46,209 nucleotides of DNA from an uncultured Bacteroidales bacterium. GTDB taxonomy: Bacteria; Bacteroidota; Bacteroidia; Bacteroidales; Bacteroidaceae. This document shows, one piece after another, positions 34,395 to 41,609 of the stretch (position 1 is the stretch's first letter; each line of letters starts with the position of its first letter). The notes under the pieces are model-generated. The model searched no databases. It worked only from the letters and a program-made list of their open reading frames with translations, and was not told the origin of the DNA. The position numbers and the translations under genes were made by a program. The DNA is taken from the NCBI GenBank assembly GCA_902788865.1, contig CADALZ010000020.1, positions 1 through 46,209 of the forward strand, written 5' to 3'.

Positions 34395-35357
34395 TTAATA
34401 ATTGTGTTCTGCTCTCCAGGCAGCGTTCAGGTCGTCATAGGGTTCGTATTTTATCCAGTCCACTTCCATCGTGTAAGGATATTTGGGGGCCTCAATGGAG
34501 TTAAGTACCGTTTCTACCGACCAGTTTGGGGTATGCCAGAAATTCAGCATGTAGGTGGTAGGCGACTGTGGGATACCAGAGTAATGGGGTGTCTTTCCCG
34601 TATAGTCCCAAAGGATGATTTTCTCTCCCGTTTCAGGATGTTCCATCCACCAAGTCAGGCGGTCAGGGTACCAGTCGAAGCCATATACATAGAAACGTTT
34701 GGAGGCATCGTAGTCCTTGATAGCCGGGATGGTGCGCGGTGTGAGGGCGGCATCGTCCGATTCATCAAAGAAGTGCTCAGTGGCGTACATGTCTTCTATG
34801 GTCTCCCCATCGTGGTAAGACCGATAGTTCGTATAGAGTATCTCTCCTGTGGCCAGGTTGATGGTACGTCCCACTCGCTGGAGTTTATTCACATCATCGG
34901 GAGCACTAGTCCAGGTACCTATACAGATGATTCTGGGGTCGGCCATCAGCCATTCAAAGTCTATCTCGCTCAGGCCATACCCTTCGGTGAACTGGTAGGT
35001 AAAATAGCCGGTTACCATCCCCACTTTGGGCTGCACCCCTTTTATATCGCCCACGCGTAAGCGGGCAGAATAACGGCCGAAGTGGGTCATCTTCGTCGAG
35101 GTAATTTGTGGGCCGTTGGCTGGTCCCCACTCGTCAGTAGGCCTAATGGTCATCAGCATCACGTCTGTGTTCTCCTCGGTGAAGGAATGCACACCGCTGT
35201 AATAGCGCAGGTGAGATCCATCCATGTTGAAGTACTGCGGTTTAGCGTTGTCAAAGTTCTCGGTGAAACTTTGCATGAAGCGGCTGTCTGTTTTTGAGTC
35301 GCAGGAGGATAAAGAAATTAGTGCCAAGACAACTAATAGAATACTGAATCTTTTCAT
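34395..35357 (-). CDS. GH16-like glycoside hydrolase, lipoprotein
   Basis: 320 residues. Lipoprotein signal MKRFSILLVVLALISLSSC (C19). The GH16 catalytic signature appears as SEIDFEWL, nucleophile E131, D133 and acid/base E135, followed by FYVYGFDWYPDRLTWWM and LNFWH on later strands. GH16 enzymes cut beta-1,3/1,4-glucans, agars or carrageenans; which one cannot be told. No SusC/SusD neighbours. Confidence 0.82.
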   Translation of the reverse strand: MKRFSILLVVLALISLSSCDSKTDSRFMQSFTENFDNAKPQYFNMDGSHLRYYSGVHSFTEENTDVMLMTIRPTDEWGPANGPQITSTKMTHFGRYSARLRVGDIKGVQPKVGMVTGYFTYQFTEGYGLSEIDFEWLMADPRIICIGTWTSAPDDVNKLQRVGRTINLATGEILYTNYRSYHDGETIEDMYATEHFFDESDDAALTPRTIPAIKDYDASKRFYVYGFDWYPDRLTWWMEHPETGEKIILWDYTGKTPHYSGIPQSPTTYMLNFWHTPNWSVETVLNSIEAPKYPYTMEVDWIKYEPYDDLNAAWRAEHNY

Positions 35358-35412
35358 CTTTTTTATTTTAGCTATGTTATTTTAAAGTTAAGTGTTTTGC
35401 TCAAATGGCTGG

Positions 35413-35982
35413 TTATTTATTCCTCGCTCCTACTTCAGTGACGAAACAAGACACAAGGCCATAGGTGATGGCGGGGCGTATCCATATCTCGGTGAGCAGA
35501 TAGTTGGTGTACTCGTTGATAGGCTCCAGGTAGATGTCGTAGTTGTAGAGTGCAGCTATGAGCATATCGACGATGCAGATGGACCACAGGTTGTACTTGG
35601 TATAGCTGCGCCAGTTCTTGCGTGCATAGAAGTATGTGAGCATGCAGAGTAGCAGGACCGACAGCGTGAGGCAAGCCAAGTGTAAGGGGAAGTTGGCCAA
35701 GGGGGGCGGGAAAAGAATGTCGCGCAGCAACACCGTGATACCCACTGAGATGGAGCACCAGTAGTTGAACTGTTGAGTAGTGATGCGGTAGTTGAAGAAA
35801 TACATCCAAATCATCACCAGGCAGGCGATGTAAAACAGGTTGAGCAACAGCTCTGGCCAGGCTTCCTCCAGTCCGAAATGAAAAACGGCATAAAGCATCA
35901 CCCCCACAGAGAGCGTACCACCGCAGGCCGTGATCAGAATATCAAAAATCTTGGCCTTTTTACTGAATCTCGTCTTTATCAT
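35413..35982 (-). CDS. Integral membrane protein of unknown function
   Basis: 189 residues from the ATG at 35982. Six hydrophobic segments, no recognised domain; N-terminus MIKTRFSKKAKIFDILI, short polar loops (FNYRITTQQ, YARKNWRSYTKYN) and C-terminus TEVGARNK. The -7 element at 36010-36017 predicts a start near 36006, which excludes the upstream ATG at 36012. Possibly co-transcribed with the GH16-like gene 55 nt downstream. Confidence 0.7.
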   Translation of the reverse strand: MIKTRFSKKAKIFDILITACGGTLSVGVMLYAVFHFGLEEAWPELLLNLFYIACLVMIWMYFFNYRITTQQFNYWCSISVGITVLLRDILFPPPLANFPLHLACLTLSVLLLCMLTYFYARKNWRSYTKYNLWSICIVDMLIAALYNYDIYLEPINEYTNYLLTEIWIRPAITYGLVSCFVTEVGARNK

Positions 35983-36009
35983 AGTATGGCAACTTTTAGT
36001 ATTTAACCG

Positions 36010-36017
36010 CAAAGATA
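36010..36017 (-). promoter_or_regulatory. -7 element (TATCTTTG) of the membrane protein gene
   Basis: Minus-strand TATCTTTG 27 nt upstream of the chosen ATG; used to decide that start. Confidence 0.6.
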
Positions 36018-36087
36018 CAGATTATCAGCGATAATCCATATGCTTTGTGATTACCTTTCCAGAAAAAATATTTTCAGTTCCTCTGGT

Positions 36088-36155
36088 AATGCATTAGGCA
36101 TTATACAGGGTAGTCAGCCAAGTTAATGGCTGGCAATCCTACCTATCGCCATACT
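36088..36155. repeat. REPIN-like element, degenerate partial copy
   Basis: AATGCATTAGGCAT, then GGGTAGTCAGCCA and ATGGCTGG match the left third of the copies at 14541 and 37017 with many changes; the two central hairpins are missing. The interval 36018-36200 holds no gene. Confidence 0.55.
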
Positions 36156-36214
36156 CACAGCAGTAGGCACTACGCTGGGCGTTACCTCTTGCATGTGAGA
36201 AAAGTAGGAAATCA

Positions 36215-36247
36215 TTTGTTTTCATAAAGCTTTTTTCATTATCTTTG
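36215..36247 (+). promoter_or_regulatory. Promoter of the small outer-membrane protein gene
   Basis: -33 TTTG at 36215-36218, 21-nt spacer, -7 TATCTTTG at 36240-36247; the most complete consensus promoter in the window. Predicted leader about 27 nt. Confidence 0.75.
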
Positions 36248-36277
36248 GAAATGTTTTAACTAATAAAACTAACTATA

Positions 36278-36874
36278 ATGAAAAAGTTTTTGATTCTGAT
36301 GGCAGTAGCCATGATGACGACAATGGGTGCGAAAGCACAGAATGGGTATGCAGATACCCGCCACGAGATAGGCATAGGCATAGGCTGGATGTCCACCTCG
36401 CAATGGCTGGATGCCTTTGAAGATGTGGGATTTGCGCTGGCAGGAACCTCATTCAAGGATGAGAAATACATAGGTCCCTTCTCTGGCGAGTATTTCTACC
36501 GTGCCAAAGAGTGGCTGGGTGTGGGCGGCATCGTAGCCCTGGGCATGAAGACGCAAGACGTATATCTGGGCAGCTCGAAAAGCGGTGACCTAACCAACCT
36601 CTACATCTCGCTGATGCCTGCAGTGAAACTGGACTGGCTCAGGAAAGAGAAGTTCGGCATGTACTCCAAGATAGGCGTAGGCGGCACCATGCGCGCTGAG
36701 GAGATAGACTATGGCAACAATTCTGGCACAGACTACAGCGACACGAGCTTCCATCTGAACTGGCAGCTCTCACTGCTGGGTCTGGAAGTGGGCAGCCCGC
36801 GCATACGTGTTTTCGGTGAACTGGGCTTCGGCGAGCAGGGCATAGCACTCTTCGGCGTTCGCACCAAATTCTAA
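36278..36874 (+). CDS. Small outer-membrane beta-barrel-like protein
   Basis: 198 residues. Signal peptide MKKFLILMAVAMMTTMGAKA with cleavage before QNGYAD. The mature part has alternating strands rich in G, aromatic and charged residues (HEIGIGIGWMS, PFSGEYFYRAKEWLGVGGIV, FGMYSKIGVGGTMR, RIRVFGELGFGEQGIALFGVRTKF) and ends in Phe, as in 8-stranded porin-like OmpA/OmpW-type barrels. Function unknown. It has a strong consensus promoter and its own terminator, so it is a single-gene unit. Confidence 0.75.
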   Translation: MKKFLILMAVAMMTTMGAKAQNGYADTRHEIGIGIGWMSTSQWLDAFEDVGFALAGTSFKDEKYIGPFSGEYFYRAKEWLGVGGIVALGMKTQDVYLGSSKSGDLTNLYISLMPAVKLDWLRKEKFGMYSKIGVGGTMRAEEIDYGNNSGTDYSDTSFHLNWQLSLLGLEVGSPRIRVFGELGFGEQGIALFGVRTKF

Positions 36875-36925
36875 GCACCTCACCTACCCTCTCCCAGAGG
36901 GCGAGGAACAACATTATTAATCATT

Positions 36926-36956
36926 GAGGGGAGGCTGACGACCTCCCCTCTTCTTT
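36926..36956 (+). terminator. Intrinsic terminator after the small outer-membrane protein gene
   Basis: Perfect 9-bp stem GAGGGGAGG/CCTCCCCTC (36926-36934, 36942-36950), 7-nt loop, then TTCTTTTTT. Confidence 0.9.
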
Positions 36957-36965
36957 TTTGACCGC

Positions 36966-36990
36966 GGTCTCACCGGTCTCACGGTCTCAC
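36966..36990. repeat. Octamer repeat GGTCTCAC x3
   Basis: Units at 36966, 36975 and 36983; reverse complement of the (GACCGTGA)n unit at 34366-34389, so the two arrays are inverted copies flanking the 34395-36874 genes. Confidence 0.75.
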
Positions 36991-37016
36991 TACATACATT
37001 AATATATATAACACAA

Positions 37017-37320
37017 GTTTCGCAAGTAATGCCGTAGGCACATATACGGCTTCGCCGTAAAATTAAAAAATTAAAAAAAGCAAATATGCAAATATGCAAA
37101 AAGATGGTGCCGTAGGCATCTCATAAGGTAGCCAGCCATGCAATGGCTGGATAAATAGCGACCATTGAATGCGTGCCTTTAGGTACGCCACCCAAATTTT
37201 GTTGCGTACCTACGGCACGCTGTCTTGTTGCATCCACATTACCAGCCATTGCATGGCTGGCTACCCTATTAAGCCCCTCTGGGGCTTTGTCTCAAGGGAC
37301 GTTAGCATCACTTGAGAAAC
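37017..37320. repeat. REPIN-like dispersed element, copy 2
   Basis: Ends GTTTCGCAAGT (37017) and AGCATCACTTGAGAAAC (37304-37320) are inverted. Inside: GTAGCCAGCCATGCAATGGCTGG and its inverse, GCGTGCC-TTTA-GGTACGC and GCGTACC-TAC-GGCACGC hairpins in opposite orientation, and AGCCCCTCTGGGGCT. Compared with copy 1 it carries about 80 nt of extra sequence on the left, including CGGCTTCGCCG. No gene in this gap. Confidence 0.78.
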
Positions 37321-37330
37321 TTAAAACATA

Positions 37331-38608
37331 TTACATCTTCGCCATGGCTTGCTCCAAGTCGGCAATGATGTCATCAACGTTCTCTATACCTACGGAGAGA
37401 CGCACCAAATCGGGGGCTACGCCAGCCTCGCGCAGCTGCTCATCGCTCATCTGACGATGGGTATGACTGGCTGGGTGAAGCACGCAGGTACGGGCATCGG
37501 CCACATGGGTAACGATGCAGATGAAGTCGAGATTGTCCATGAAGCGAATGGCATCTTCACGAGTGCCCTTCAGTCCGAAGGCTATCACACCACAAGAGCC
37601 ATTGGGCAGATACTTCTGGCCCAGTGCGTAGTACTTGTTCGAGGGCAGTCCGCAGTAGTTCACCCAACTAACCTTAGGGTTCTTCTCCAGCCACTCGGCC
37701 ACCTTCTGAGCGTTCTCGCAGTGGCGAGGCATGCGCAGGTGCAGCGTCTCCAAGCCCAGATTCAGCAGGAAGCAGTTCTGCGGCGACGGGATAGAACCGA
37801 GGTCGCGCATGAGCTGCGACACTATCTTGGTGATATAGGCTTTCTGGCCGAACGCCTTGGTATAGGTGAGGCCATGGTAGCTCTCATCGGGGGTAGTGAG
37901 GCCGGGGAACTTCTCGGCATACTTCTCCCAATCGAAGTTGCCACTATCCACTACAGCACCACCCACCTGCGTGGCATGACCATCCATATACTTAGTAGTG
38001 GAGTGTGTCACGATGTCTGCTCCCCACTCGAAGGGGCGGCAGTTGATAGGCGTAGCGAAGGTATTGTCTACGATGAGTGGCACGCCATGACGATGCGCCA
38101 TCTGGGCGAAGCGCTCAATGTCGAACACATGTCCGCCTGGATTGGAGATAGTCTCGCCAAAGAAGCACTTCGTGTTGGGGCGGAACTCCTTTTCTATCTC
38201 CTCATCGGACCACTCAGGATCTACGAAGGTGCACTCTATGCCGAGCTTCTTCATGGTGACGCCAAAGAGGTTGTATGTGCCACCATAGATCGTATTAGAG
38301 GTGATGAAATGATCACCAGCCTGGCAGATGTTGAACACAGCATAGAAATTAGCTGCCTGTCCTGACGACGTAAGTACAGCCCCCACTCCACCTTCCAGCG
38401 CATTGATCTTGGCTGCTACGGCATCGTTGGTAGGGTTGGCCAGTCGGGTGTAGAAATAGCCCTCGTCCTTCAGGTCGAAAAGACGAGCCATCTGTTCACT
38501 TGTTTCGTATTTGAAAGTTGTGCTCTGGTAGATGGGCAGCACGCGTGATTCTCCTTTCTTTGGTGCCCAACCTGCTTGTACGCAGAGCGTTTCAAGATTT
38601 TTCTTCAT
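37331..38608 (-). CDS. metY: O-acetylhomoserine sulfhydrylase
   Basis: 425 residues, Cys/Met metabolism PLP enzyme. Makes homocysteine (or methionine) from O-acetylhomoserine and sulfide (or methanethiol). LPIYQSTTFKYET, YTRLANPTND, SSGQAANFYA, FGETISNPGG and the PLP lysine K206 in HSTTKYMDGH are present; the insert after it (EKYAEKFPGLTTPDESYHGLTY) distinguishes OAH sulfhydrylases from the shorter gamma-synthases. Single gene between repeat regions; I looked upstream for a SAM riboswitch and did not recognise one. Confidence 0.94.
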   Translation of the reverse strand: MKKNLETLCVQAGWAPKKGESRVLPIYQSTTFKYETSEQMARLFDLKDEGYFYTRLANPTNDAVAAKINALEGGVGAVLTSSGQAANFYAVFNICQAGDHFITSNTIYGGTYNLFGVTMKKLGIECTFVDPEWSDEEIEKEFRPNTKCFFGETISNPGGHVFDIERFAQMAHRHGVPLIVDNTFATPINCRPFEWGADIVTHSTTKYMDGHATQVGGAVVDSGNFDWEKYAEKFPGLTTPDESYHGLTYTKAFGQKAYITKIVSQLMRDLGSIPSPQNCFLLNLGLETLHLRMPRHCENAQKVAEWLEKNPKVSWVNYCGLPSNKYYALGQKYLPNGSCGVIAFGLKGTREDAIRFMDNLDFICIVTHVADARTCVLHPASHTHRQMSDEQLREAGVAPDLVRLSVGIENVDDIIADLEQAMAKM

Positions 38609-38628
38609 TGCAAAATGCTTTTATATTA

Positions 38629-38806
38629 TTGAAAATTGAAGATTGAGAATTGAGAATTAACTATGCAGAATGAAACCATCCGGATGGCGTTCCCTCACCT
38701 GACCTCTCCCAAAGGAGAGGGATGAGTTTGGCCCCCCTCCCCCTTGGGGGAGGTAGGGAGAGGGCAAATGCTGCGCAGCCTCAATGGTCAATTCTCAATC
38801 CTCAAT
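38629..38806. repeat. Composite heptamer/hairpin repeat between purT and metY
   Basis: Heptamers ATTGAAA/ATTGAAG/ATTGAGA, then CTATGCAGAATGAAACCATCCGGATGGCG, two CCTCTCCC/CCTCCCCC-type hairpins, GCTGCGCAGC, and inverse heptamers ending at purT. It combines modules seen separately at 27222-27325 and 31964-32293. Confidence 0.75.
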
Positions 38807-38808
38807 GA

Positions 38809-39972
38809 TTAATAAACTTTTATTTTCGCTGCTTGAGCCTTGCACTTATCACGCAGGGCATTGATGTCTGAGCCAAGGGGAGCGCTGCACACCACCACAC
38901 CCATGCGACGATGGAAGCGGGTGAAAGGCTTGCCGAAGATGCGGACATCGGTATCTTCTGCCTGCAGAGCATCCTCTATGCCACTGTACTGTGGATGGTC
39001 TGTCACTGAGTCTGCCAGCACTACAGCACTGGCACCTACCTTCTCCTGCTTGATGGCAGGGATAGGATAGCCCAGCACGGCACGGGCATGCAGCTCGAAC
39101 TCACTGAGGTTCTGGCAACCAGAGAGGGTGACCATACCTGTATCGTGCGGACGAGGTGACAACTCACTGAAGTAAACCCCATCTTTCTGGCTGACGAAGA
39201 ACTCTACGCCCCAGATGCCTGCACCCGTGAGGGCACGTGTCACCTTGTCGGCCATCTCCTGCGCCTGCTTCAGATGCTCTGGGAGCATAGGCATGGGCTG
39301 GAAGCTCTCACGATAGTCGCCATCTTTCTGCACATGGCCTATAGGGGCACAGAAGAGGGTCTGACCATTCTTTTGCGTCACGGTGAGCAGGGTAATCTCA
39401 TAGTCGAACTTGATGAACTCCTCGATGATCACCTCGGCGATGTCGCCACGGCTGCCATGCTGTGCCTCATCCCACGACTTCACCAAGTCGGCCTCTGTGC
39501 GAGCCACGCTCTGGCCATGACCAGACGATGACATGAGTGGCTTGATGACGCAAGGGAAGCCAATCTCCTTGGCATGCTCCTGCAGCTCTTCGAGTGAAGC
39601 TGCGTAGCGATATTTTGCAGTCTTCACGCCCAGCTCCTTAGCAGCCAAGTCGCGTATGCTACGGCGGTTCATGGTGTAGTTCACGGCACGTGCGCTCGGC
39701 ACTACCTGTATGCCCTGTTTCTCAAACTCGTACAGGCGCTCTGTGCGGATGGCCTCTATCTCTGGCACGATAATATCCGGCTGATGCTTCTTCACGGCAG
39801 CTGCCAGTGCATCGCCATCGAGCATCTTGAAGACCTCGCACTCATCGGCCACCTGCATGGCAGGTGCATGTTCATAGGCATCGCAAGCCACTACATACTG
39901 TCCCAGTCTCTTGGCGGCTATGGTAAACTCCTTTCCCAGTTCTCCAGAGCCAAGCAATAAAATTTTCTTCAT
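38809..39972 (-). CDS. purT: Formate-dependent phosphoribosylglycinamide formyltransferase
   Basis: 387 residues, ATP-grasp. Formylates GAR using formate and ATP in purine synthesis, an alternative to folate-dependent Pur[22 protein letters not shown] at the N-terminus, [44 protein letters not shown] and [26 protein letters not shown] are characteristic. Follows the DUF4301 gene by 15 nt in the same direction. Confidence 0.95.
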   Translation of the reverse strand: MKKILLLGSGELGKEFTIAAKRLGQYVVACDAYEHAPAMQVADECEVFKMLDGDALAAAVKKHQPDIIVPEIEAIRTERLYEFEKQGIQVVPSARAVNYTMNRRSIRDLAAKELGVKTAKYRYAASLEELQEHAKEIGFPCVIKPLMSSSGHGQSVARTEADLVKSWDEAQHGSRGDIAEVIIEEFIKFDYEITLLTVTQKNGQTLFCAPIGHVQKDGDYRESFQPMPMLPEHLKQAQEMADKVTRALTGAGIWGVEFFVSQKDGVYFSELSPRPHDTGMVTLSGCQNLSEFELHARAVLGYPIPAIKQEKVGASAVVLADSVTDHPQYSGIEDALQAEDTDVRIFGKPFTRFHRRMGVVVCSAPLGSDINALRDKCKAQAAKIKVY

Positions 39973-39987
39973 TGTATTTTTATGAAA

Positions 39988-41505
39988 TTATTGATGTTGC
40001 GTTCTTAACAAGTCATTCACTGTCTTCACAGGATTGAAGGTGCTCAGCGGCACTTCCACGAAGACGGTACTCCAGTCGCTCATGGCACCATTCCACAGGC
40101 CTGGAAGTTCCAGTGCCTTGAGGTTGCGTCCACTCTTCGACTTACTGGAGATGAAGCCCGTGGCAGGATCCACATACTTGGTGAGGTCGAACTTCTCGCC
40201 CTTATAGTTGCGCACGGCACATACCAGATCCACAGGATTGAAGTGCGTACCCTGCTCGAACATGGCCTTCTTCTCTGGGTCGCTCATGTCTATCTGTGAG
40301 CTTTCCAAGATCTGCAGGGAGATAGAACCGTCTGGATTATAGGCCAAGAACGGGCCACCGCCTGGCTCACCCACATTCTTCACCATACCGCAGACGCGCA
40401 TAGGTCGGTTGAGCTTCTTCTTGAGATAAACCACCAACTCTGTGTCTTCGAGCAACTTGGTCTCTGGCAGCTTGCAGAACAACTTCTTCTGCACGAACTG
40501 GAGGATTTCCATCACCTGCTCGTGGGTGTATTTGCCACTCTCCAGCAGCTGCATATAGCCGAAGGCCTTCTGCTGCAAGGTCACCAGCACACCTGCCAAG
40601 AGTTTCTTGTAGGTGATGGTGTCTGCCTTGAACTTATCTGGCACCACATTGTCGATGTTCTTGATGAAGACGATGTCTGCATCCAGGTCGTTGAGGTTCT
40701 CGATGAGTGCGCCATGACCACCTGGACGGAAGAAGAGCTTACCATCTACACGGAAAGGTTCATTGTTCTCATCAGCAGCTACGGTGTCTGTAGAGCTCTT
40801 CTGCTCGGAGAATGTCACATCGTAGCGCACGCCATAACGCTTGGCAAAGAGTGCGGCTTTCTCATCGACCAACTGCTGGAACAACGCCTTGTGCTCTGGA
40901 GACACGGTGAAGTGTACGTTCACTACACCTGAGCGATTGGCAGCATAGAGCGCTCCCTCTACCAGATGCTCCTCGACAGGTGTGCGAGAGCCGTTCTCAT
41001 AGCGGTGGAACTTCAGCAGTCCCTTAGGCAGCTGTCCGTAGTTGAGTCCAGCTTCCTGAAGCAGGGCGGCTACCACAGGCTTATACTGACCAGCGGCCAG
41101 CAGTGCAGGAATGTCTTTTCCCGCTGTCTTCTCGCAGGCAGCGTTCAGATCGTCGTAGAAAGCAAACTTCTCTATCTGTCCGAAGAACTCCTTCTCAAAG
41201 TCGGTCTGAGGCACGTCATAGTCGGCCTCCAGAAATGCGAACATATTCTTGAACATACGACTGGCTGCGCCAGAGGCAGGCACAAACTTCACCACCCGAC
41301 GCTCATTCTGCATATAGGTATCCCACACGCGTAGGTAAAGCTTCATGGATTCTTCATCGGGCGACAGGATGCCACTATCCACAGAGGCTGCTGCAGCGAG
41401 TTTCAGGTAAGGGAATCCTTTCTTAAAACACTCCAACTGACTCATTATCTGCTCTTCTGTGATGCCTTTAGAGGCTAAATACTGTTTATCTTCTATAGTT
41501 AGCAT
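39988..41505 (-). CDS. DUF4301 family protein
   Basis: 505 residues, a Bacteroidota-typical family (DUF4301). KFVPASGAASRMFKNMF (about 74-90), FRPGGHGALIENLNDLDADIVFIKNIDNV (about 255-283) and MVKNVGEPGGGPFLA resemble nucleotide-sugar pyrophosphorylases (UDP-sugar/UDP-GlcNAc transferases), so a nucleotidyltransferase activity is plausible but unproven. It is the first gene of a unit with purT and has its own promoter; the pairing with purine synthesis might be incidental. Confidence 0.85.
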   Translation of the reverse strand: MLTIEDKQYLASKGITEEQIMSQLECFKKGFPYLKLAAAASVDSGILSPDEESMKLYLRVWDTYMQNERRVVKFVPASGAASRMFKNMFAFLEADYDVPQTDFEKEFFGQIEKFAFYDDLNAACEKTAGKDIPALLAAGQYKPVVAALLQEAGLNYGQLPKGLLKFHRYENGSRTPVEEHLVEGALYAANRSGVVNVHFTVSPEHKALFQQLVDEKAALFAKRYGVRYDVTFSEQKSSTDTVAADENNEPFRVDGKLFFRPGGHGALIENLNDLDADIVFIKNIDNVVPDKFKADTITYKKLLAGVLVTLQQKAFGYMQLLESGKYTHEQVMEILQFVQKKLFCKLPETKLLEDTELVVYLKKKLNRPMRVCGMVKNVGEPGGGPFLAYNPDGSISLQILESSQIDMSDPEKKAMFEQGTHFNPVDLVCAVRNYKGEKFDLTKYVDPATGFISSKSKSGRNLKALELPGLWNGAMSDWSTVFVEVPLSTFNPVKTVNDLLRTQHQ

Positions 41506-41530
41506 AGCTATGTGTTTTGATTATTTTTAC

Positions 41531-41562
41531 CAAAAGTACAAAAAAATTGTTATACACATCAA
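41531..41562 (-). promoter_or_regulatory. Promoter of DUF4301-purT
   Basis: -33 TTG at 41562-41560, 21-nt spacer, -7 TACTTTTG at 41538-41531; leader about 22 nt to the ATG at 41505. Confidence 0.65.
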
Positions 41563-41609
41563 GAAAACCAAAAGAAAAACGTAATTTTACGTCGATATTT
41601 TTTTGAGAC

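Noticed and set aside
38609-38808. SAM riboswitch upstream of metY
   Set aside because: No SAM-riboswitch-like stems recognised; the gap is explained by heptamer and CCTCTCCC hairpin repeats.
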